A DNA stretch of 15,175 nucleotides from Bacteroidota bacterium. GTDB lineage: Bacteria; Bacteroidota; Bacteroidia; CAILMK01. Positions 8,117-14,863 of this stretch are shown piece by piece. Within the stretch, counting starts at the first letter, position 1. Each line of letters begins with the position of its first letter. The notes under the pieces are model-generated. The model saw only the letters and a program-made list of their open reading frames with translations, was not told where the DNA came from and made no database searches. The position numbers and the translations under genes were made by a program. The stretch spans positions 1 to 15,175 of the forward strand of contig JABDEJ010000056.1 of assembly GCA_013287095.1 (NCBI GenBank). Direction: 5' to 3'.

Positions 8117-8710
8117 CTATCCCAGTATTCTTCCTGCAGCGTAATAATGCTTGGTATAATAGGGCGCGCTCAGCCTGTCAACCATGATACCACCCCTTGA
8201 AGCGGCATGGATAAAGTATCCATCTTTCAAATAAATAGCAACATGCGATATACGTTTTCCATGGATTTTAAAAAACAGGATATCACCGGTTTGAAGATCG
8301 GTTTTCTTCACACGCTCTTTCATCTCAGTGATCATGCTCCTGGAAGAATGAGTCAGACAAATGCCATAAACTTCTCTGTATATCTTTGAAACAAAACCAC
8401 TGCAGTCAATCCCCTTTTTACAATACCCAGCATGTCTGTATGGGGTACCGAGCCAATCGGCAAGGGTTTCCATCAGGTGAAGGTCACAGCAGGTATCAAG
8501 TTGAACACCTAATTTGGATGATAACAGATTTAATTCAATTTGCAGTGAACTATCTTTGCAGCAATTTGTTGAATTGGTACTTTGAACAGGAGGACATTGG
8601 TCTGCCCCTCTATCTGGTGTACCGTTTACAAACAGGCCAAAAGAACCTATAATAAACACGAATGTTAACGCAATTTTCCTCAAAACTTCCTTCTTTCCAA
8701 ACCCAGACAT
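8117..8710 (-). CDS. Secreted NlpC/P60-family cysteine peptidase
   Basis: A 197-residue predicted cell-wall hydrolase. NlpC/P60 enzymes cleave peptide bonds in peptidoglycan stems, typically D-Glu-diaminopimelate. The N-terminus has a signal anchor or signal peptide (basic residues to K12, hydrophobic 13-28), followed by a Cys- and Ser-rich linker (CCKD at 50-53, TCC at 73-75). The catalytic domain runs from about residue 83 to the end: Cys103 in GIDCSGFVSKIY, His156 in RISHVAIYL and the third polar residue His168 in YFIHAAS, so the triad is intact. LGTPYRHAG and LQTGDILFF are also typical. The protein is short and single-domain, like the small Spr/NlpC type, with no SH3 targeting domain. It is transcribed divergently from the small gene at 8770 with a 59-base gap; I see no exact TAnnTTTG element for it. 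Confidence 0.93.
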   Translation of the reverse strand: MSGFGKKEVLRKIALTFVFIIGSFGLFVNGTPDRGADQCPPVQSTNSTNCCKDSSLQIELNLLSSKLGVQLDTCCDLHLMETLADWLGTPYRHAGYCKKGIDCSGFVSKIYREVYGICLTHSSRSMITEMKERVKKTDLQTGDILFFKIHGKRISHVAIYLKDGYFIHAASRGGIMVDRLSAPYYTKHYYAAGRILG

Positions 8711-8769
8711 TGAACAATTACATATATCAATATCTAAATATGTCGCAATCTATATATATTATCTGAAGC

Positions 8770-9090
8770 GTGCAAGAAAACGAGGGAAAAATTTACAATG
8801 CTTTGGCACTTGACCTGGCCAAAAACTTCGCCATAGATGCCAATAAGCCCATTTATGATGTGGAAAACTTTTTGGGAAGGCTCGAGAAAAAAATGTCTGA
8901 GTTGATCTTTGACCTAATACAAAATGACTACAACCGGTTGCTTGCGATCCTCTACAGGATAGATGTTGACGAAAAAACAGTGAGTGATTGCCTGGGTGGA
9001 ACAGATATTTTCACTGCGTCCGATAACCTTGCTCATGCAGTTATTGAAAGACAGATAAAAAAGATAAAATACCGGATGGGGAATTATTAA
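8770..9090 (+). CDS. Small conserved-looking protein of unknown function
   Basis: A 106-residue predicted soluble, largely helical protein. I do not recognise a named domain. It contains LEKKMSELIFDLIQNDYNRL and LLAILYRIDVDEKTV in the middle and ends in a basic amphipathic helix (ERQIKKIKYRMGNY), which resembles small conserved hypothetical proteins of Bacteroidota. The start is a GTG at 8770: an in-frame stop lies just upstream, and the first in-frame ATG would delete the first 37 residues. Its stop is 9 bases before the ATG of the DUF72 gene on the same strand, so the two are probably one transcript. There is no signal peptide or membrane segment. Codon use is like that of its neighbours. 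Confidence 0.75.
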   Translation: MQENEGKIYNALALDLAKNFAIDANKPIYDVENFLGRLEKKMSELIFDLIQNDYNRLLAILYRIDVDEKTVSDCLGGTDIFTASDNLAHAVIERQIKKIKYRMGNY

Positions 9091-9099
9091 TTTAGCGCC

Positions 9100-10011
9100 A
9101 TGGATTTTGGAAGATTACCGGACATTGATAACGTAAATTTTACCCTGCCGCCGGATGCGTGGCAAACAACCCAATTGCTCAAAGAACTCAAAAACAAACC
9201 CGCGAAACAGCCTGAAATACACGTTGGCTGCGCTAAATGGGGCCGTAAAGACTGGATAGGCCAGGTATATCCGCCAGGAACCAAAGAAAAAGACTTCTTC
9301 AGCATTTATGCCAAAAACTTTGATGCAATTGAGCTGAATGCCACCCACTATCGCATCCCAACGGCAAAAACGATCCTTGACTGGAAAAGCAAAGTAGATA
9401 AGGACTTCCTGTTTAGTCCAAAGTTCGTCAATACGATTTCTCATTTTCAAAGACTTAAAAATGCAGATGCAGCAACGCATTCATTTTATGAAGCCATTTT
9501 ACTACTTGGTGAAAACCTTGGAACTACTTTTTTACAATTGCCTCCAAATTTCAGTCCCAAAAGTTATAATGATCTTGCCAACTACCTGAAGGATCTTCCA
9601 AAAGAGGTAAAAGTTTGCGTGGAACTACGACACCACAGCTGGTTTCTCGACGAAAATGTCCGTGATGAAACGCTGGAAATGTTGAAAGAAAATAATATTG
9701 GTACTGTAATAACCGATGCCGCTGGCGAACGCGAAGTGGTACAAATGGCACTCACAACCAATGAGGCATTTATTCGCTTTGTGGGAAACAGCTTGCATCC
9801 AACTGACTATAACCGTATTGATGACTGGGTAATCAGATTAAAATCATGGCTTGATAATGGGTTGAAATCCCTGTACTTCTACATGCACCAGCATGAGGAA
9901 CAATATTCGCCGATCCTTTGTGACTATTTCATTGCAGAAATGAACAAAAAATGCGGACTTAAACTAAAGAGGCCTCATTTATTGAATGAAGAGCAGGGGT
10001 TGTTTAGTTAA
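9100..10011 (+). CDS. DUF72 domain-containing protein
   Basis: A 303-residue cytoplasmic protein of the widespread DUF72 family (YecE-like), a TIM-barrel fold of unknown reaction. Motifs in order: IHVGCAKWGRKDWIGQVYPPG (40-60), FDAIELNATHYRIP (74-87), the FSPKF segment with the conserved SH after it, the strand VELRHHSWF (174-182), ITDAAGE, and YFYMHQHEEQYSP (259-271) at the C-terminus. The usual family glycine-rich start (here VGCAKWG) and the ELRH motif are intact. The ~39 residues before the domain are an extension sometimes seen in Bacteroidota members. It follows the 106-residue gene by 9 bases and is convergent with yraN, with only two bases between the stops. Confidence 0.93.
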   Translation: MDFGRLPDIDNVNFTLPPDAWQTTQLLKELKNKPAKQPEIHVGCAKWGRKDWIGQVYPPGTKEKDFFSIYAKNFDAIELNATHYRIPTAKTILDWKSKVDKDFLFSPKFVNTISHFQRLKNADAATHSFYEAILLLGENLGTTFLQLPPNFSPKSYNDLANYLKDLPKEVKVCVELRHHSWFLDENVRDETLEMLKENNIGTVITDAAGEREVVQMALTTNEAFIRFVGNSLHPTDYNRIDDWVIRLKSWLDNGLKSLYFYMHQHEEQYSPILCDYFIAEMNKKCGLKLKRPHLLNEEQGLFS

Positions 10012-10013
10012 TT

Positions 10014-10400
10014 TCACGGCACAAATGCATCCTCAATATGATATATTTCGCTTTGTGCGCCATTATTTACAATGGATATAATGTCAAACCGTATCTCATT
10101 TTCTATCTTGAACAAGTCAATGAAATGATTCGCGGCCTTTGCTATATGCTGCTTTTTCGCCTTGTTCACTGCTTGTTCTGGCCATCCGAAATAGGTGCCG
10201 CTCCGGGCTTTCACCTCCACAAACACAATGGTTTGGTAGTGCCTGGCAATAATATCAATTTCATATCCATTGCCTTTCCAGTTCAGACGTTCAATGGTAT
10301 ATCCTTTTTTCAATAGATATTCTACAGCTATTTTTTCTCCTGCCTGGCCTTTTTCACGGTTTTGAGATTTAGGTTTGGGGGGATTTGATTGCGCGTCCAT
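10014..10400 (-). CDS. yraN: YraN family (UPF0102) endonuclease-like protein
   Basis: A 128-residue member of UPF0102/YraN, a restriction-endonuclease-like fold whose physiological role is unsettled. The family signature is complete: GEKIAVEYLLKKGY (21-34), NGYEIDIIA (44-52), VFVEVKARSG (59-68) and EQAVNKAKKQ (75-84). D49, E62 and K64 form the PD-(D/E)xK-type metal site. The N-terminal ~18 residues (Pro, Lys, Gln rich) precede the domain. The start at 10400 is supported by a -7 promoter element only five bases upstream. It is convergent with the DUF72 gene and appears monocistronic. Confidence 0.95.
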   Translation of the reverse strand: MDAQSNPPKPKSQNREKGQAGEKIAVEYLLKKGYTIERLNWKGNGYEIDIIARHYQTIVFVEVKARSGTYFGWPEQAVNKAKKQHIAKAANHFIDLFKIENEIRFDIISIVNNGAQSEIYHIEDAFVP

Positions 10401-10405
10401 TGTGG

Positions 10406-10413
10406 CAAATATA
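10406..10413 (-). promoter_or_regulatory. Bacteroidota -7 element upstream of yraN
   Basis: On the minus strand this reads TATATTTG, an exact TAnnTTTG match, only five bases before the ATG at 10400. Transcription would begin at or next to the start codon, predicting a leaderless mRNA. The -33 position lacks TTG. Confidence 0.5.
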
Positions 10414-10461
10414 TAAATTTTTATATTTTTTCGATCTCAGACCAAGCACCCTCAGCGGTAA

Positions 10462-10501
10462 TAATTGTCTGAACAGGGATTTCTGAGATTTGAGAGATTT
10501 T
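10462..10501 (+). repeat. Left inverted-repeat arm (taattgtctgaac family)
   Basis: This 40-base arm, starting taattgtctgaacaggg, is the plus-oriented partner of 11061-11100. After the conserved first 20 bases the sequence degenerates into gat/gag/ttt triplets shared between copies. It lies between the divergently transcribed yraN and the GxxExxY gene. Confidence 0.75.
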
Positions 10502-10598
10502 GCGGAAGTCTCAAAGTTCTCTCTAAAAAAGTCAGAAATAAATATCAATCCCTCCCGAAAATTTGGAAAAATTCCAGCTCAGGCATTATTTTCGAAGA

Positions 10599-10979
10599 AT
10601 GAAATACGAAGATGTCACAAGAAGCATTCTTGCCGCTGCCTTTAAAGTGCATTCTACTTTGGGAAACGGTTTCCAGGAAGTTATTTATCAGCGGGCTATG
10701 GAACTGGAAATGCCTTTGCATGAACTTTTATTTAAGCGAGAAATGGAAATGCCTATTTTTTATTTAGGCCGCCAGATCGGCACAAGAAGGGTGGATTTCT
10801 TTGTAGAGGGCTTAATAATGGTTGAACTAAAGGCACAGATAAAACTGGAAGATGTCCATCTTGCACAGGCCATAAATTACCTTGAAGCTTATAATGTGGA
10901 AGTAGGGATGTTACTGAATTTTGGTGCCATAAGCCTTGAATACAGAAGGTTGACGAATAAGAAATATAAAAATGTCTGA
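10599..10979 (+). CDS. GxxExxY protein, putative PD-(D/E)xK nuclease
   Basis: A 126-residue member of the GxxExxY family (TIGR04256; PDDEXK_3). The naming motif is GNGFQEVIY (22-30), here with G22, E27 and Y30. The nuclease-like core follows: D66 in RRVDFFVEG and E76-x-K78 in VELKA, so the D...ExK metal site appears intact. The C-terminal part has the usual HLAQAINYLEAY and LLNFG segments. The frame is open from a TTG at 10563, but the ATG at 10599 fits the family start (MKYEDVTRSI). The gene sits between inverted repeats. Its stop codon TGA (10977-10979) is formed inside a further copy of that repeat (gtctgaacgggg). Function is unknown; a role in DNA processing or mobility is inferred from the fold and the flanks only. 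Confidence 0.92.
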   Translation: MKYEDVTRSILAAAFKVHSTLGNGFQEVIYQRAMELEMPLHELLFKREMEMPIFYLGRQIGTRRVDFFVEGLIMVELKAQIKLEDVHLAQAINYLEAYNVEVGMLLNFGAISLEYRRLTNKKYKNV

Positions 10980-11006
10980 ACGGGGATTTTTGGGGTTTTA
11001 GGGATT
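10974..11006 (+). repeat. Third copy of the taattgtctgaac repeat, at the gene's 3' end
   Basis: The copy starts gtctgaacggggattttt in the same orientation as the left arm. It overlaps the last codon and stop of the GxxExxY gene. With the oppositely oriented arm at 11061-11100 it can form a stem around a ~54-base loop in the transcript, which may act as the 3' end structure of the mRNA. Confidence 0.7.
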
Positions 11007-11060
11007 AAAGAGATATTGCTACGTATTTAATACCCATACAAACCATTCGGTTACTTCCCA

Positions 11061-11100
11061 AAAATCCCATACATCCCAGGAATCCCCGTTCAGACAATTA
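11061..11100 (-). repeat. Right inverted-repeat arm (taattgtctgaac family)
   Basis: The reverse complement of this arm matches the left arm at 33 of 40 positions. The outer 20 bases (…ccccgttcagacaatta) are the best conserved. It continues directly into the first ~97-bp unit of the triplicated repeat to the right. Confidence 0.75.
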
Positions 11101-11128
11101 CTCGAATAATAAACTCATGAAAAATGGA

Positions 11129-11225
11129 GGAAAAGTTACGGAATGAAACCAAAGATTACGGCTAAGGAAGACGGATTGCAAATCCTAATACTCGAAACTG
11201 CCAGATTGCAAATCCGGCAGAGCGG
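11129..11225 (+). repeat. ~97-bp repeat unit, copy 1
   Basis: The unit runs from ggaaaagttacggaatga to ggcagagcgg and recurs at 11488-11584 and 11599-11722. It has a Shine-Dalgarno-like aggaaaag before an ATG, then an open frame reading roughly MKPKI..KE.G.QILIL.TARLQIRQSG. It ends with a hairpin, ctgccagatt-gca-aatccggcag (one mismatch). Translation is not established. The cggattgcaaatcc core looks like a dispersed Bacteroidota palindrome. Confidence 0.75.
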
Positions 11226-11243
11226 GGTGAACCCGTTCGGACG

Positions 11244-11309
11244 GGCATTGACATACTCTCCCGGATTTGCTCCAGTACCATCTGCGCTGGCGAGCTTAAC
11301 TTCTCTGTT
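11244..11309 (-). pseudogene. 5S rRNA fragment (3' 66 bases)
   Basis: These 66 bases match positions 12759-12824 of the intact 5S rRNA gene with a single difference (g to a at 11293). The strand is the same as the intact gene. Only the 3' part of 5S is present and the match stops abruptly at 11309, one base before a MITE-like repeat. It cannot fold as a full 5S rRNA because the 5' strand of helix I and much of helix II are absent. The left boundary is preceded by the small palindrome cccgttcggacggg (11232-11245). Confidence 0.9.
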
Positions 11310-11310
11310 G

Positions 11311-11448
11311 CGCCATTGTTGGTATTGTCACCAACAAGTTCCAGCAAACTAACAGTAGTTAAAATTTTGGATATGTTGTTAGGGTGTATTTAAGATAATG
11401 AGAGTTTGCTAATAAATAGACTTGTTGGTGACAACACCAACAAGGGCG
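11311..11448. repeat. 138-bp MITE-like element with 28-bp terminal inverted repeats
   Basis: The left end (11311-11338, cgccattgttgg…) matches the reverse complement of the right end (11421-11448) at 26 of 28 positions. Each end is also a hairpin: ttgttggt/accaacaa on the left and a perfect 10-bp stem cttgttggtg/caccaacaag with loop acaa on the right. Just inside, agcaaact (11343-11350) pairs with agtttgct (11403-11410). The interior is AT-rich and non-coding. No target duplication is visible at the flanks. The element abuts the truncated 5S fragment. Confidence 0.65.
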
Positions 11449-11450
11449 AA

Positions 11451-11471
11451 AAATCCCCGTTCAGACAATTA
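11451..11471 (-). repeat. Further copy of the taattgtctgaac repeat
   Basis: aaatccccgttcagacaatta is the same outer 20 bases as the right arm at 11080-11100, in the same orientation. As there, it is followed directly by a ~97-bp repeat unit, so the duplicated block is larger than either repeat alone. Confidence 0.75.
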
Positions 11472-11487
11472 CGCTAAATAAAAAAAA

Positions 11488-11584
11488 GGAAAAGTTACGG
11501 AATGAAACCAAAGATTGCTACTAAGGAAGGCGGATTACAAATCCTAATACTCAAAACTGCCAGATTGCAAATCCGGCAGAGCGG
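11488..11584 (+). repeat. ~97-bp repeat unit, copy 2
   Basis: This copy has the same length as copy 1, with scattered substitutions. The open frame (MKPKIATKEGGLQILILKTA…) is kept and continues in frame into copy 3, because the copies are offset by 111 bases (37 codons). Confidence 0.75.
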
Positions 11585-11598
11585 AATAAAAAAACAAA

Positions 11599-11722
11599 GG
11601 AAAAGTTACGTAATGAACCCAAAGATTGTGACTAAGGAAAGCGGATTCCAAATCCCCGTCCGACCAGGTCATCCGGGCGGGCTTATGCTCAAAACTGCCA
11701 GATTACAAATCCGGCAGAGCGG
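11599..11722 (+). repeat. ~97-bp repeat unit, copy 3, with a 27-bp insertion
   Basis: The copy begins ggaaaagttacgtaatga and ends ggcagagcgg. It is 27 bases longer than the others because of a GC-rich, partly palindromic insert near 11655-11682 (cccgtccgacc…ccgggcggg). The extra length is a multiple of three and keeps the frame open. It ends 19 bases before the promoter of the lipoprotein gene. Confidence 0.7.
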
Positions 11723-11740
11723 AGTCAGGAAAAAAATTAA

Positions 11741-11770
11741 TTGTATTATAGAATTATGTTTATACATTTA
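11741..11770 (+). promoter_or_regulatory. Bacteroidota-type promoter for the lipoprotein gene
   Basis: TTG (11741-11743), exactly 19 bases, then TACATTTA (11763-11770): this fits the TTG-N19-TAnnTTTG pattern except for the last base of the -7 box. The expected transcription start falls a few bases downstream, leaving a leader of roughly 10-15 bases before the ATG at 11789. Confidence 0.6.
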
Positions 11771-11788
11771 CATTTAAAAACTTACACT

Positions 11789-12652
11789 ATGAAAACAAAA
11801 TTTTTAGCTATTACGGCCTTTACTGCATTGATTGTTACATTGATCTTAGTGGTTATTGTTTCATCTTGCACTAAAACAAATAACTCCAATTCAACTAATT
11901 CCACTTCATGCAAAACTACTGGTACGACTGCTAATATAGGTGGTTCAAATGGTTCGACATATGGTTTCAATGTTAGCAGCCCAAGCGATGAACAAATACA
12001 ATTCGACAATATAAATGGAAATTTTAATATACAGAATACAAGTTTGGGTACCGTAGGGTATGGTACTATCATGGACGTTGGCCCTCAAAGTTGTCTCGAC
12101 TTTACATATTCAGGTACCCCTACTGCTAAAACGGTTGCAGAAATAGATGGGCATGGATATGTTGGTATCTTTTTGGATGGTCATATAATAAAGTTTATTG
12201 CGGGAACATATAACCAAGGCATTATTAGTGTAACCTATTCAACATTATTATGCCCATTTTATGGCACCCTTTCTTCACTAGGAACTAACGCAAATGGAGT
12301 ATTTAATGTTGATGTCGGCAATTTGGCGTCGGGAACTTGTACTTGCCATAATCCAGGTGATGCGGATCAAGATTGTTTCATAAATTTCGATAATACAAAA
12401 TTAAATTTTAGTGTGAGTATAGGATGTAAGTGTCCCAATGGATATCGTATATCTGATTCTATCACGGCTATCATGGATGTTGGTCCCCAAAGTTGTCTCG
12501 ACTTTACCTATTCAGGTACTCTATTTTCTGCAACTGTACCAGAAATATCTGGCCATGGTTATGTAGGCAAGTTTGAAAATGGCCATTCCGTAAAATTTAT
12601 TGCGGATACATACAGCGGAGGCATTGTTATTATTAGTTATTTATTCCAATAA
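11789..12652 (+). CDS. Lipoprotein with two copies of a ~57-residue domain
   Basis: A 287-residue predicted lipoprotein of unknown function. The start at 11789 gives a clean signal peptide (MKTKFLAITA, hydrophobic core) with a lipobox at IVSSC, Cys27 being the lipidated residue. An Asn/Ser/Thr linker follows. Residues 95-151 and 229-285 are two copies of one domain, identical at 38 of 57 positions. Both start MDVGPQSCLDFTYSGT and share GHGYVG and KFIA.TY. Between them is a Cys-rich segment (TCTCHNPGDADQDC, CKCPNG). The longest matching DNA (48 bases) differs at four sites, all synonymous, which supports translation and selection on the protein. It is the only gene between the 5S fragment and the intact 5S gene. 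I do not recognise the domain; a surface or periplasmic binding role is possible but unsupported. Confidence 0.85.
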   Translation: MKTKFLAITAFTALIVTLILVVIVSSCTKTNNSNSTNSTSCKTTGTTANIGGSNGSTYGFNVSSPSDEQIQFDNINGNFNIQNTSLGTVGYGTIMDVGPQSCLDFTYSGTPTAKTVAEIDGHGYVGIFLDGHIIKFIAGTYNQGIISVTYSTLLCPFYGTLSSLGTNANGVFNVDVGNLASGTCTCHNPGDADQDCFINFDNTKLNFSVSIGCKCPNGYRISDSITAIMDVGPQSCLDFTYSGTLFSATVPEISGHGYVGKFENGHSVKFIADTYSGGIVIISYLFQ

Positions 12653-12687
12653 TTGAAATTAAGCGAGTTTGAAAATCTAGACAATTT

Positions 12688-12704
12688 CCCCGTTCAGACA
12701 ATTA
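12688..12704 (-). repeat. Further copy of the taattgtctgaac repeat
   Basis: ccccgttcagacaatta matches the right-arm core exactly and has the same orientation as the copies at 11061-11100 and 11451-11471. It lies between the lipoprotein stop codon and the terminator of the rRNA operon. Confidence 0.75.
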
Positions 12705-12712
12705 TGCACATA

Positions 12713-12748
12713 AAAAAAACCCCTTCCGTGTTTCCACGAAAGGGGTTT
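12713..12748 (-). terminator. Rho-independent terminator of the rRNA operon
   Basis: Read on the minus strand, a GC-containing stem (aaacccctttcgtgg with cacggaaggggttt) is followed directly by a run of eight or more U in the transcript. It begins about 10 bases after the 3' end of 5S rRNA, the expected position for the end of an rrn operon. Confidence 0.88.
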
Positions 12749-12756
12749 ATAAATAA

Positions 12757-12864
12757 AAGGCATTGACATACTCTCCCGGATTTGCTCCAGTACCATCTGC
12801 GCTGGCGGGCTTAACTTCTCTGTTCGAAATGGGAAGAGGTGATCCCCACCGCTACAAACACCAA
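12757..12864 (-). rRNA. rrf: 5S ribosomal RNA
   Basis: On the minus strand the sequence contains the conserved 5S core tcccatttcgaacagagaag followed by ttaagcccgccagcgcagatggtactg and ends gggagagtatgtcaatgcc. The ends pair as helix I (ggtgtt with aatgcc), giving about 104-108 bases, which is normal for the phylum. Exact ends are estimated to within a few bases. It lies about 160 bases downstream of 23S; that spacer is AT-rich with a short gaatttg repeat and no tRNA. A terminator follows. Confidence 0.93.
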
Positions 12865-13023
12865 TTAAATTTTCAATTTGAGAATTTGGGAATTTGAGAA
12901 TGAACCCAAAAACCAACCTAACAAACTACTCAAACATATTTAATCTTAAGACAATTTTCAAATCTTCAAATTGCCCCATAAATTTTAATTTACTGGTGAA
13001 ATCAAACAAAAATGAATAAAAAT

Positions 13024-14858
<1,835 letters not shown>

Positions 14859-14863
<5 letters not shown>

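Larger units (their letters stand above)
10462..11100. mobile_element. Candidate element: GxxExxY gene between ~40-bp inverted repeats
   Basis: The left end (10462-10501) and the reverse complement of the right end (11061-11100) match at 33 of 40 positions, both beginning taattgtctgaac. Between them lies one gene, a putative PD-(D/E)xK nuclease of the GxxExxY family. The 639-bp unit therefore looks like a small inverted-repeat-bounded element. No transposase is encoded and I see no target-site duplication, so mobility is inferred. Alternatively the repeats are ordinary dispersed repeats that happen to flank the gene. More copies of the same repeat occur at 10974, 11451 and 12688. Confidence 0.45.

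Noticed and set aside
9115..9480. 121-codon minus-strand frame opposite the DUF72 gene
   Set aside because: It is antisense to a clear family member and has no recognisable content.
11162..11347. Minus-strand 61-codon frame, similar to a frame at 12677-12916
   Set aside because: The similarity between the two arises only because both cover 5S rRNA sequence (true gene and fragment).
11421..11444. Rho-independent terminator at the perfect 10-bp hairpin
   Set aside because: No U-run follows on either strand; it is better explained as the right end of the MITE-like inverted repeat.
11129..11722. CRISPR array
   Set aside because: Only three copies of ~97 bases with unequal spacing and no unique spacers of uniform length; no Cas genes.
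12865..13023. tRNA gene in the 23S-5S spacer
   Set aside because: The spacer is AT-rich with no cloverleaf or TΨC-like motif.
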